Below are positions 1-12,400 of a DNA stretch of 64,000 nucleotides, one piece after another. The stretch is taken from assembly GCA_012845835.1 (NCBI GenBank), contig JABAKD010000007.1, positions 4,913,358-4,977,357 of the forward strand. Reading direction: 5' to 3'. The notes below the pieces were generated by a model. It saw only the letters and a program-made list of their open reading frames with translations, was not told the origin of the DNA and did no database searches. Numbering within the stretch: position 1 is the first letter of the stretch; the number at the start of each line of letters is the position of its first letter. This DNA comes from Undaria pinnatifida (lineage: Eukaryota > Sar > Phaeophyceae > Laminariales > Alariaceae). Made by a program: the position numbers and the translations under genes.

Positions 1-224
1 TACGGTAAAGGCACCTTGCTTGAGGAGTTACTGTATATACAAGCACATCGCACAACACTGACGTTTGAGAAAAAAAAAAGAGTAACGCCCAGCGATCAAC
101 AAAGTAATACATTTACAAAACAGATAGTATGTTGGATCTAGCTCAAAATTTCCCACCTGGCGCAAAACACCAACACCAACCACTATAGTGGATATATTAA
201 ACACTGCATGTACAAACAAATAAA

Positions 225-375
225 AAATAAAATAACCGGACCCCTCCCATCAAGCGAAAAACTCACCCACATAGTATACTACAAGTACCAACAACGCAGC
301 TTGCAAAGATGAGTGTCGACCCAAAATTCGTCGAACTCACAGCTGACGTCCTGGGAATAATTTTATAAAATCAAC
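225..375 (+). repeat. Terminal repeat of the CAGCTTGCAAAGATGAG family (right end)
   Basis: Contains CGCAGCTTGCAAAGATGAG, then GTCGACCC...CGAACTCACAGCTGACG. It is the reverse complement of 25470-25600, including the flanking ACTCACCCACATAGTATACT words. About 13 copies of this core occur in the window in both orientations. Confidence 0.6.
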
Positions 376-719
376 TGTACTCGCAGTACATGTCACCTGG
401 TACATGATACCAGGGATGCAAAAATGAACAACCAAATAGCTAGCCGTACATAACAAAGTGTAAAAGTTGGATAGATTTACTGCTATTTACTGCTGTGTAT
501 TGATGTAGTGCTGAGTGATAGGTTGGTAGTACTTTCGGGTTTTATTAGTACTCTAATGATTTTATTAGCATTTTAATGTGCTTCCTACAACAATAGCGGT
601 AGTCGGGACGGATTCAAAAGAAAAAGCAAAGCCTATGCTCACCACACTTACTTCCACACATTTTTCATGCCTATCGTGCGTCCACTCAACTCCTCCATTA
701 CAGTAACAAAATTAGGTGC

Positions 720-1096
720 GTCACGCAGCTTGCAAAGATGAGCACGGACCCTAAATCGATCGAACTCACAGCTGACGTGTTTACTTTTTTTTTTTTTTCA
801 AAAAACAATCCCATGGCCTAGGTAATACAAAAAAAAAAAAAAACGGCCTGTTTTTCCCATGGCCTAGGTAATACAAAAAACAAAAACAACAAAAACGACC
901 AAAAAATAAACCCATTCCAACGATTTCGTCACGCAGCTTGCAAAGATGAGTATCGACCCTAAATCGATCGAACTCACGGCTGACGTGTTTATTTCTATTT
1001 TTTTTTTCATAAGACGATTCCACCGCCTAGGTAATACCAAAAAAAATAAAAATAAAAAAACGGTAAAAAAATAAACCCATTCCCACAATTTCGGAT
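720..1096 (+). repeat. Two tandem units: terminal repeat plus MITE scrap
   Basis: Units at about 720-925 and 926-1096. Each starts TCACGCAGCTTGCAAAGATGAG (given here without spaces as a recognition word only), carries AACTCAC(A/G)GCTGACGTGTTTA, an A/T-rich run, CCTAGGTAATAC and ends AAACCCATTCC. Homopolymer A and T runs differ between the units. Confidence 0.6.
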
Positions 1097-1097
1097 T

Positions 1098-2430
1098 GAC
1101 CCTTTTAGCACCGCACTCCCGACACGGCAGCGGTATACATCATTGTGTATTTTTTCAATCCCACCCCAGCGACATCGTCAGGGAGCCCTTCGACCGGAAT
1201 TTCGTACGGGCTAGGGTTAGGGACAGGGTTAGTTCCATGGTCGTGAAAAAACACAATAATGTAGGACACCCCGACATGCGGACAACAAGACTCTTGGAAG
1301 TTAGACTACGATCATTTAAGTGACAAGAGTGTTGTTAATAGTGGTACAGTTGTACATCTGTTGGTTCTTCCATCGTAGGTTCGAATCCTACCTTCCTTCT
1401 TCATTATAATGAAAAAATCAAAGTTAAAATGGTTTAACGGCATCCATTTCATTTCGTTGGGTCCTATTAACAGTCCCTGGCCTTTAGTTTTGGAGCTGAA
1501 AATGGGGTAAGAAGCCCCGAAGGCCCCGAAATTCGGAAAAAAAATCAAGACACCTGCTACGATATAGGTCGAACTTTTTGGCTATACCAGGTACAATATT
1601 TTCTGTGGGATGGATCTCCATACGCGTGACCCAAAATTGCCCAAAGATTATCCATGTTTTTTTTGGCTGCAGCATTTTTTTTTTTTTGGTACGCCTATGT
1701 CATGGGATTTTGATTGATTGATTGATTGATTGTTGATCAAACTGCGCTTCCAGATATTTTTCAAAATAGTGTTTGCGTGAGAGTTTTAGAGCTTTTCAAA
1801 TAACAAACCTCATAAAACGAACCTACCGTCGCAAGTGCTCTCGGCAAAAACAAAATGCTGCGTCTGTGATGGCATGCGCCCAGTTCAGAAATGGGTCAGA
1901 GGCCAAACAAATGGATGGAATTTCAGAAGTAGGCGTTTGGTTGAACGGGGGAGGGGAGAAAGGTGAACGGAAATGAGCGTACCGTATCACCATCCTCAAG
2001 CGGCTTGACCATTTTACCGCTAACCTAATGGACGGCATAATGGACGGCATCTGACGCGTGCTACAACAGAGGTAACACATTTCGATTTCGGTTATATTTC
2101 CTTTTTCGTCGACAGAACGATGACAACTCCTTAACGCAAAAATCTGCGGAAAATGTCGATCCTTGTTTGGCATGAAACGATTCATTTTGGACACCTGGGC
2201 CACGGGTTTGCTCATCGCATTGCGCTTGTCCGTTTTTGCTTAAAATCACTTCTCGGGGGCGGGGTGTAGCGCTCCTCAGGCAGCCACCCTCAGATGGCAA
2301 AAAAGGGCCAGTGCAGCTTCGACACATGCTATGGTAGAAGTGCGCCGTATTTTTTCTGGAACTCCCCACTTAACGCCTTCACTACTGGAAAGCCTTTTGG
2401 GGGGAAAATGTACTTGAAGTAAGTATCGGG
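1098..2430. other. Non-coding stretch with minor repeats
   Basis: Holds a tRNA-like T-arm (1375-1391), a short GATT microsatellite (1708-1732), interstitial telomere-like AGGGTTAGGGACAGGGTTAG near 1210, and a degenerate MITE end (about 2052-2075, ACGCGTGCTACAACAGAGG). No convincing exon was seen on either strand. Confidence 0.5.
1335..1400 (+). other. tRNA-like sequence (pseudo-tRNA or SINE head)
   Basis: A perfect T-arm GTAGG-TTCGAAT-CCTAC sits at 1375-1391, with box B word GGTTCGAATCC. No matching acceptor stem or clean anticodon arm could be folded upstream, so a functional tRNA gene is not supported. Confidence 0.35.
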
Positions 2431-2436
2431 GTGTAT

Positions 2437-2655
2437 CAGTTTGTGCATGGCCGTGGTCGTATGACCATAGACCCTCGCATCCCATACCATGCCGGGACGG
2501 AGCACGTTGAGTTTTCACCAACCAAGCGTTTTTTCTTTTGTTTGCTTTTTTGGGGAAGGTGCTTCGTTTGTGCATGGCCGTAGTCGTATGACCATAGACC
2601 CTCGCATCCCTACTATACCGGGACGGACCGCGTCGGGTTTTCACCAACCAGGAAG
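2437..2655 (+). repeat. Two copies of the GCATGGCCGTAGTCGTATG repeat
   Basis: Units at about 2442-2525 and 2572-2650 share GCATGGCCGT(A/G)GTCGTATG, ACCATAGACCCTCGCATCCC, CGGGACGGA and TTTTCACCAACCA. Reverse-oriented copies occur at 12.69, 13.22 and 14.53 kb. Confidence 0.65.
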
Positions 2656-3045
2656 TTAGCATGGGGAGGCTCTAAAGGGGTTTAACCCCTTTACAACTGG
2701 AAACCCGTTTTCGGGGACAAAATTACGTGGATTTAGTATTGGGAGGGGTTCGGGGGCTCTAAAGGGGTTCACAAGCTCTATATTTCCAACCCAAAACACT
2801 GTTTTGACAAAAAAAAATTCGAACGCTCAATTCGACGATCAATCTCACGTCCTCGGTATAAGCACGGAAGACAAACACGAACAAAAAAAAAACGTCATTT
2901 CAGCGATATTGTGCTAAAGGAGTCCCGAAATTGAGAAAGAAGCAACCGAAAAAGTGCTACCTCTTTTGTAGCAGGCATCCTCCGCCGTACCATGTGTCCC
3001 TGCAAAGGAGGCGTTTCGTTCAAGGGTGGGTTGTGGGTGTGGGGC

Positions 3046-3165
3046 GACGAGGGGTGTACCATCCTTCATCCCCAAGCCGCTTGGCGGTATTTCAGAGGCA
3101 TATTTTGTTTAAAGCGGGGGGGGGGGGGTATACCTTCCTATCCACGCGATTGGATGGTATTTACA
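3046..3165 (-). pseudogene. Two ghost copies of the exon 5 tail of gene A
   Basis: Minus strand reads EIPPSGLGMKDGT at about 3050-3095 and IPSNRVDRKVYP at about 3128-3165. Both resemble the exon 5 end [10 protein letters not shown] plus its donor region VRCT. Each copy is flanked by a G-run on the plus strand like the one beside the true exon end, so a unit of roughly 100-150 bp was tandemly duplicated. Confidence 0.5.
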
Positions 3166-3288
3166 CGTAGGGATGTTTCCTGGGAGGGGTGTGTGGGGGG
3201 CTTTTTCCTCCAAAATAGTGGATGATACTTTAAATAGAGCCGTTTGGTTCAGGGGGGGCGGGGGGGGGGGGGCTGCGGTGCATCGTAC

Positions 3289-3451
3289 CTTCATCCCCAT
3301 GCGGCTTGACGGAACCCCAGAGGTGGGCATTTTTTCCAAAACTTTTTGTACAAGGAAGTGACTAGCCTCCTCGATGTTGATGTTCAACTTTGCTGAGGTC
3401 TCGAACCACCCCACGAATCCATGCCTATCGCAGAACCAGTTCAGCGCTTCC
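3289..3451 (-). CDS. Gene A exon 5: GWFETSAK and alpha 5
   Basis: 163 bp. The acceptor is GAACAG|GGAAGC (phase 2, restoring Lys at the junction) and the donor is ATGAAG|GTACGA (phase 0). It encodes [20 protein letters not shown], then [20 protein letters not shown] and a Ser/Pro linker ending GMK. The same length and end phase are found in gene B exon 5. Confidence 0.88.
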
Positions 3452-6400
3452 CTGTTCAAGAAAAGAAGAAACGGAAACGGGGCGAAAAAACAGCAAGGTA
3501 CACAATCAAGTGTTGTACGCATATACAACCACTCAAGCCAGACCTCTGAGTAAAGCATCAAACAAAAACCAAAAACTACAGCAAAAAACAGACGAAACAA
3601 ACAGTCAATACAACAAAAACGACCGCAACCAATGAAGAACAAATATAAGGAACATGAAAGCAAGCCAAGCAAGCCGAGCAAGCAAGGCACAGCCACATTA
3701 TCACACAGGTCAACATACACGATGTCGACACCACCATAGTTGACGATGCGTCGAATTTCCAAAGCCCTTGCGGGACTTCACTCACACGCCTTTTTTCTCA
3801 CGACACCTCGCTTGAGCTCTGTATGAATGGATTGCACATCATACTCCTACCAAACGCCAGGTAACACGGAAGAAAGCACACACCCCCACACACAGGAGCA
3901 CACCCGGCGACAAATCATATGGTTCGTTTTTCGACCGCCACTTTGTCACCGTGGGTAACGTTGAATACATCCCGCGCAAAAATCCGAGCTGGAGAGAAGA
4001 AAAAAACTCCTACCTGATGAACTATCCTCATGGCCCAGGTATACGTCGAATTGTTGCAAAAAAAAGCGCATGAAATTCCGACGATTTCCAAAGATTTTAG
4101 GTTAAGGAGCGCCCCCTTCATTCAGAAAACGTTCTAGCCAAAAAAGAGCGCATGAAATTCCGACGATTTCCAACGATTTGAGGTTAAGGAGCGCCCCCTT
4201 CATTCAGAAAACGTTTTATTAATAGCCCAAACACAAAAGCTACAAGCACGAGTACCTCAAAATAAAGCACACGTCTGCCGACGATTATGAGGCCAGCCAC
4301 GCCAAGTAATGCTAGGTGATAAGGGGTGAAGCATGGCGTCGGTAGCGGGGGGGACCGCCTGGATATTCTGAGGCTCTTCACTTGAGGAGCTCTTAACGCC
4401 TTCACCAGTGGAAACCCATATCCGGGGACACATTACCAGGAACGAGTATAGGCAGGGGTTTGGGGGCTCTAAAAGGGGTCGATTTTCTGAGGCTCGTAAC
4501 GCCTTCGCGACTGGAAACACCATCTTTGGGGACATATTACCTGGAATTAGTATAGGCAGGGGGTTGGGGTTTCTATTAGGGTTGACCCCCTGGTCCAAAA
4601 GCTAGCTTTTGAGACAAAACTGACAGGAGCAACCGCACACGCAACCACGAGTAACATCGCCAAACACAAACGGGATTGCAACGATGTTGGGCGGATCCAA
4701 TGCTGGTCATGGGGGCCGACGGTGCGGGCCGTGCTGATCTAAAACTTGTGATGCGCCCGGCCGAGAAATTTGAAACGTGACTTGGTCGGGCCGCCGCCCA
4801 TCGACTCGAATTTCATGAGCCGGGACGGGCCGCGGCCCATCGACTCGAATTTGATGAGCCGGGACGGGCCGCGGCTATGAGCTGCGGGCTATTTTTAGGC
4901 CGCGACGTTCATGGAAGTAACAAAAAGAAGAGAAAAAAAGGGGATGCCAGGGGATGGAAGGACGAGACGCGTTCAACACGTTATATCGCAAGTCTGGTGC
5001 AGTAGGGGTATCGCAATGAGGCGGTCTGAGTAAGGCGGTATCCCAATACAATGCGCTCAAAACCGCTTGGCGCGACAGGGGAATGGCACTCACAACCACG
5101 AATAAATAAGGCGGCTTCCCCCAACAACGGAGTGATATTGCTCTGACGCACCATTGCCCTACTGAGGGACACCAGCTGTAATACGATATATCGATTTTTC
5201 GATACGATATATCGATTTTTCGATACGATATATCGATTTAGCGATACGATATATCGATTTTGCGATACGATATATCGATTTTGCGATACGATCATCTATC
5301 GCGAGCGGCGACGCTCGACCTTGGCTACTGGGGCGGATCGTAAAGAGAAGATTCGTCTTGGGCTCGACTCTAGCTGCGGAAGAGTCGACGGCTGGGCTAC
5401 GCTCGGCAGTGGACACGACATTCAACAAAATTTGTAGTATCGCATAAGTTGTCTCACTTGTCGATGGCAACGTCGAGGTCGCACTTGTTGGCCAGCAACA
5501 CAACGGGAAGTCGGCTCCCATCAGGCAGTCGAACCTGCAGCAGAAGGAATGGCAGCAAACAGAAGCGTCGGTAACAAAACACGTGGCGAGAGCAATGCCA
5601 TTAGCACCACCACCAACAATGGGTACTTGCAGCAGCATGATCACGGCACCAACACCAATGGCAGCAGCCCTACAATAGCAGCACGCGTAGCGAAAACAAA
5701 AGCACCAGCAGCAATTGTCGCAGCAACAATAGCACCAGCAACAGCTCGTATGATAGCATTATCACAGGAGCAATGGAGACAGCAGCATTGAAAAAAATAG
5801 CAGCAGCGATAGCAGCTTCATCGTCAATACAGCAATATCAAGCGTAGCAGCAATAGCAGCGTCAGCATCACAGCAGCAAACTAGCAGCTTCAACGTCCCA
5901 ACAGCCAAAGCAGCCTCATCGTCAACAGCAGCAATGTCAACGGTAGCAGCAATAGCAGCTTCATCGCCACAGCAGCAGCAATAGCAGCGCCATCCTCACT
6001 GCAGCAAAATAGCAGATTCAACGTCGCAGCAACAAAAGCAGCCTCATCGTCACCGCAGCAACGTCACCAGCGTCGGCGACGGCAGAGCAGCAGCAGCAGC
6101 AGCACCACCACCCTCACCCTCACGGGATCAATCAACACCACCAACAACAACGGCAACGGCAGCAGTACCAATAGCAGCAGCGGAAAATCCAACAGCCAGC
6201 AAAGCCAAAAGCACGAGCTAGACGCCTGCCACGATGGGGGCGATCCTCGACGCGTGCCACCCACGAGGTGCTCCATTCTTGCCCTCCGAGAGGGTTGTTA
6301 CTTGAACAGCTCTTATGCCTCACCAAAAAGCTGATTTTGAGTAAACTCATAAGTGCAACCATACGAAAAAAAAACAAGGCATAGGTAGACGAGCAGTCAT

Positions 6401-9400
6401 ACATGGCGAAACCAGAATTGATATTCGGACGATTTGGGGGGAAAAAAAAGCTCCCTTATTCAGAAAAACAAAAAAACGTCGAAAAGTGCCATTTTTACGG
6501 AGATCTATTGCTAGCAGGATGGATTGTCAAACAACAAAGGGGGCAAAAAAACCACCCGGCTTTGTGTAAAAGCGCTTGGCTAAAGTTTATCTCGTTGGCT
6601 GGTCTTGCCAATTATACAGAGCCTCGATCGGACACAGTTGTAAGCGCAGGAGAGCTCGCCTATAAGGTGGCGGTGCTTGCCTCTTTTTCGTGAAATTCCA
6701 TCCTGGTAACAGTGGATCTCCGTAAAGAATCATAAGCTCTCGTTATTTGATGTTTTTCAAGGCAAAATTAGTGGGGTACCGGTTCGGTCTACCATATTGA
6801 AGTAGTAATAGGATTCGTATTTGTGTACTATTATAGGTAGTAAAAGAAAAATCCAACATACACATATTTTCTGATTTTTGTTCGTGATTTGTCGTTGTAT
6901 GCCTACATTGGCCATATATATGGGGATCGTTCATCGGGGACCCGGGCTATATCTCCAGTTTTTTTTTTTTTTTTTTTTTTTATCCTCCGGCGGATGGGGA
7001 AAAATAAAGCTTTAGCTCACCACACTTCCACGTATTTTCATACGCATCGTGTGTCGATTTAACTCAGTTGCTTTCGCAGCCCAACGCTAGCTGGCGCACC
7101 CTTCGGGTCCCATTGTTGGTATAGCGTAAGCTGTCCCTATTAGTGGTCTTCGTTACAACCCCGGTTTACAAGAACTTCATCCTTTTCGTTTTTGCCCTCG
7201 AGGGCATTTTCAACACCTCTATCGCAAGAGCGCGTCCCACACCAACACAAGGGCTACCTCTGTCTATATCGAAACCGAATTCTGCCTCGCGTGTACCAAC
7301 ACTCCACACATTGAGGGTCGTTCTTAACGTACGAAACACAAGAAACACTAATCCTAACAAAACTTTCACGATTCTTGAAAAAAAAATTAAAATTCTGAAA
7401 AGTCACTTTTTTTTCAAAAAACGAAAACACGCATTATTGATCAGGAATCCTACCATCAGTTTTTTTATGGAAAACGTCGAAACGATTCACAGTCCGAATT
7501 TACGACAAGTATCACGATTCGCGAAGACGTTATGCTTTTTGGTCCCGATTCCCGACACTTGACGTACCAGGTACTCGTTAGGAACGGCCATTAACACGAG
7601 GGTTACCGTTAACAAATAAACAGAAAATGACTGATAGCGCTGGGCTGCGGCACAGTTTCATGTACCGGCAGTAGATTACTGCAGCAGCAATCTACTACCA
7701 GGGACTTTCAGTAATTGCTGCCGCCAGGATACATTATAAACCAATGCTTGAAATACGTCAGCTGTGAGTTCGATCAATCTAAGGGTCGATACTCATCTTT
7801 GCAAGGTGCTTGGTACACCGGCCGCTCGTTTTTACAGATGTATTATCCCTGGAGTACATATGTACTTCGCTCTATATTTTTGTTACGGATGTTGTCAGGG
7901 TGAATACCAACAAAAATGTTACCGATGATAACAACGGTAGCTACTATACGTGCTTCATCCCAAGGCGTTTGACCACACTCATGTCCAACAACAACGCCAT
8001 ATTGCACCACGGAAAATGACTTACCTTATCATCTATCTCTCCCTTCCATCTAGGCACTGTCTCGAAGCTGGAGGTCCGTCCCACGTCGTACACAAGAATA
8101 GCCCCGTACGCCTCCTTGTAGTACGCCCGCGCGATCGATCCGAACCTATCCTGCATGGGATTGGTGGGAAGGTGTGATGTTCAACTTCCATGTTCCAAGT
8201 TGGATATTAGTTATGTCAAGTTTTGAAGTTGATGTTTTCATGCTCAAGTTCAAGAACGCACGCGTCTACGATATACACGTTGGGGGTTCGTTTCGTTCGG
8301 TTTCGATTTTTTTGTGAGTTCGTTTCGATTGGTTTTCTGCTCTACTGTATTATAAGTGTTATCCCGGGGGTGAAAGTAGGCTCCGTCCCCGAACCATAGG
8401 CTCCAAACTGATTATTTTCAGCTCTTTACAAAACCCGTCTCTTTGCCTCCGCCCGAGTACACTCAGCTTAACCGTGTAACGTAAGTTTACGCTTCGAACA
8501 GCAACATTTCAGCCTGTTTTTATTCGACCTCTCTGCAGTAACGCCATAAAATGACATGGAAACCCTGTTTTTCGCGCCCACAGCAGCACCGCAACCCAGA
8601 ACTCAGCACAACAGCAGTCAGCAGTACAGCGTGCAGCAGTACCCACACACGCATGCCAACCGTCGACCATACTATAGCACATCTGTCAGTGTCATACCCG
8701 GGGTAGCGAAACACAGTGACGGTGGAGTACAATAGGAAAATGGATAAAAACGCTCGATATCTGGACAAGACGACGACGACGACGACGAGGATGGCCACGT
8801 GCCGAGCCTGTTTTCCAATTTTGAGGGCAATTTTATTTACGCGTAAACTCGATTCGAGTCTGTTTTTGTTATTAATTCAGGGAAAAAATCTGGGAAAGCG
8901 TGCCCGAGGAGGCTCAGCCTATACGCGGTACGCTTTGCTCTGCTGTTTCCATACCTTTCGATTTTACTTCATTTTTTTTTTCGTTTCGTTTACTCTCGCC
9001 CACCCCTCGATGCCCCAGAGCTGAAGTCTAACCCTCGTGTCTCCCACCGACATCTACTCCAGCGCCAAGTCAACCTCCATCGTGTTTTTCCGCTCGCTTT
9101 CATTTTGTTTTGGTATGTGCCCGTTTCGTCGCGTTAACTTATGTTGCGAGTTATGTTTCATTTCTGTTCCGTTTCTGTTCGGTTTGTTTTGGTTCGGTTG
9201 GTTTCCTTTCTTTTCGCTTCTTTTCGTTTCATTTCGTTTCGTTTCGGTATGTTATGTGTCGTCTTGGTACGTTTTCTTTAGTTACGGTGCACTCCCATTT
9301 GTTTCCTTTTGATTTTGGTTTTGTTCTGTTTCCGTAGGTTACCTTGCGTTATTTACACTCCTACGCTTCGCTTGCTCACATTTATTGTTTTTCTATTTTT

Positions 9401-12400
9401 TGTTCAGTTTTTTCTCGCCTGTCCCGCAATGTCCCAGAGCTGTAGCTTAACCGTCGTATCCCCCACCAACAGCTGCTTCAGCGCGAAGTCGACCCCAACC
9501 GTCGTCTTGTGGTGCCCAGAAAAAAAATCGTGCACATATCTTCGGCGGTCGCAGCAGGGGTGGTAGTAGTAGTGGTGGTGGTGGTGGTGGAGGTAGTTGC
9601 GGTAGTAGCACAAGTAGCGGTGGTAGCAGAAACACAAGCAGCGGCAGAAGTGGTAGCGTAGTAGTACAAGTAGTCGTAGTGGCGGTAGTCCAACCAGGAG
9701 TAGTAGCAGCAGCAACAGCAGCAAAAGCAGCAGAGCAGCAGGAGAAGGAGGAAAAAAAGGGGGAGGCGGCGACGGCGGGGGCGGCGGGGGTGAGGAATAA
9801 CAGGGTGGGAAAAAAACCCAAAAAACAGGGTGGGAAAAAAACCAAACAAACAGGGTGGGAAAAAAACCAAAAACATACCGAAACATGACCGCGCAAGACG
9901 GCAGACGGACAAAAAAAAAACACCTGATTGCAGCATCGACCACACAAAACAGCCCGGTCTATCAAGGCGGAGGCCATACCCGAAATACGATGACAGGAGA
10001 TCTCCAACACCCTCGGAAGAGGGTATAATCGCAAGTACGATTTTGCGCCAAAAAGTTCTAATGGGTACAAGGGGGGCTTCATGGTCGGGAATGTGAAAAA
10101 GGCAAACAGGCTACAAAAAAGGCATTACATACTGCCAAGGGGTTTAGGAAAATAAAAAAAGTAACAGAACTTACTGCCAAGGGTTTGAGGAAAAAAAAGA
10201 AAAACAGAGTAACATAGTATGGCAACTAAACAATGGGGAGTTCAGAAGATAACGAATGGAACCAACAACCGGAATAGCTATGGCGAAGTCAAACGTGCAA
10301 GCAACCTCCAATCCGGCACAAGAGCCAAAATAACAGAGGAACGCAGCAGTGCTTCGTACAATTATTACTGCGAAAATGGCGCATGGACACGACACCATCA
10401 CCGAACACCCCCATGCGCAGCGAGGCACACAGGCGTGCGTTGACACGGCACTGCAGCTCCAACTACTTCCGCCACGACCAAAGCTGCTGCTACTTCAATG
10501 CGAGGCTATCAAAACCAAACTACCACCGCTCACTGCTGTGCCAGCATATCCCTGGGCGAAAAAGAACGGCCGGGTACTAGGCAACGATGGTGATCATCGT
10601 GGTTTGAACCCCAAATTGCCAAAAATTACGTGCTAGGGTATCCCAACTAAACAACTATACCACGGTGCCAGATATCCCATGCCCCACCGCCGTGCAGCAC
10701 GGTTCCAACGGAACCGTCAAACACTGTCATGCATGGTTCTGTGAGCTAGTGTTGTAAATAGTGCATCCCAAGCTAACAGCTGATGCGCCAGAATCCCCAC
10801 GGCCCACTGTCGCGCAGCACAGTAGTACCAATGGAACCCCAACTCTGCCGTAGTTATATGACAGTGTATATCAAGTAAGCAACTGCCGTACGCCAGCGTA
10901 TCTCAACAAAGCAATTACTGTGCAAGATTTGAGTTATGTGCCAGTGTATCTCAACCAAGCAACTGCGCAGCACGGTACTAACGAACACGGAAACTGCAAT
11001 GGGTTGGTGCCGGTACCCAAACAAAGCAACTAAGACGGATGACAATGCAAAGCCGATAGTTTGGCCAAAAAGTCTCCAAACTTTATTTTGAGGTTATTTG
11101 CTGAAAGATTCGGGGTAACGACGCTATGGGGGAAAAACGATCGAAATATATATGTTTCTGGCTCTTTTTGTGGTCATGCGGTCCAACAGGTCAATTTGTC
11201 TATTTTTCATCAAGCCTTGATCAAAGTTGTCCAACATTCGTACACGATTGACCTTCGATCTCGAGATAGAGACAACCCATGGTCACTGCTCTTCGTTCCG
11301 AACAAGGCCACATGAGTGTAGGCGACAACGCTGAAGAGTCCATCTCGATCCATGCCCTAGGGCATGTGAGGTTGCTTGTGTTGTCCTGTGGTGTTTCGTC
11401 ACACCCTCTCAAACTTCTGTTTTTCGCCTGTTGGAAGACGATAGAGAGTTTTTGTCTCAGTTTTCTACACACCAGCCGCCAAATATGTTTTTGACAGAAA
11501 CCTGATCGGCGCCCGCCACAAATCACCCCCCGTACAGTGAGCGCTCTACACCACGCGCCGGTCGGTGCCCCTAACGAGCTCGCCACGTTCAGAGTTCACG
11601 ACGCTGTCGTTGACTTTGTCGAACGAAGTGTGTGGAGAACACGAAGTCACATCGCGTCTAATCCAAGATCTGCTTGAGAATTTCTCAAGCACCTGGCCAA
11701 GATCGCCGCGAGAAATCTTTTCTTGTCCGGAATTCTGGAAAGTTTTAAAATCATACTCCACAAAAATGGGCCCATAGGCGACCGTTCGGGCAAAAGGTGG
11801 GCTGAAATCTTCGGGAATTTCAAAGTTTTGGCCTTCCATTGTCACCGGTCTAATGCTGTGCCAGATATCGTTATGTACTCCGTGTGATTTCAACAACAGC
11901 AAGAGCGGCGGCTGCGGCTGTTCGACAGCAGCAAGCAACACCTCCGGTATAATAATAGGCACAAAACGATATGTTCACTTTGCTTCGAGTCGGTGAATAA
12001 AGACCAAAAACAAGAGGGAGAAACAAACATACGCAAAAGAGCATCGAATAATGTACACACCGAGGCTTGAACTCAGAGAAAGGAAACCGAAGAAACAAAC
12101 TCAAAAACAAGAAAAAAAAATCACCGACATTCGAACTCTCTCCACCTCGATCAACAATCGTGCGGGGCTACCCCTGAAGCTACTGTTGCATGGATACTTA
12201 TGAGCCATTTTTTTGCGTTTATACACCTACGACTACGTACTTGACCTTTTGCAACAGAGCTCTTGCAAAAAACACGAATTTGCACCAACCAGCTGTCGCG
12301 ACACGATGGGAGAACGGCCGAGGCCGACCCCGGCCGGGTCGGGAGAGCCGACCAAGGCGAGGCGCGTCCAGGAAACAACGCGTCGAGAGGTGGATCTTAG

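Noticed and set aside
1335-1400. Functional tRNA gene
   Set aside because: Only the T-arm folds; the acceptor and anticodon arms do not.
5181-5293. 21-bp repeats considered as a CRISPR-like array
   Set aside because: Units are directly adjacent with no spacers, in a eukaryotic intron.
9404-10082. Long minus ORFs with Pro/Leu/Cys-rich stretches upstream of Rab exon 2
   Set aside because: Only the last 121 bp (9419-9539) is exon; the rest is intron with GTA/GTG repeats.
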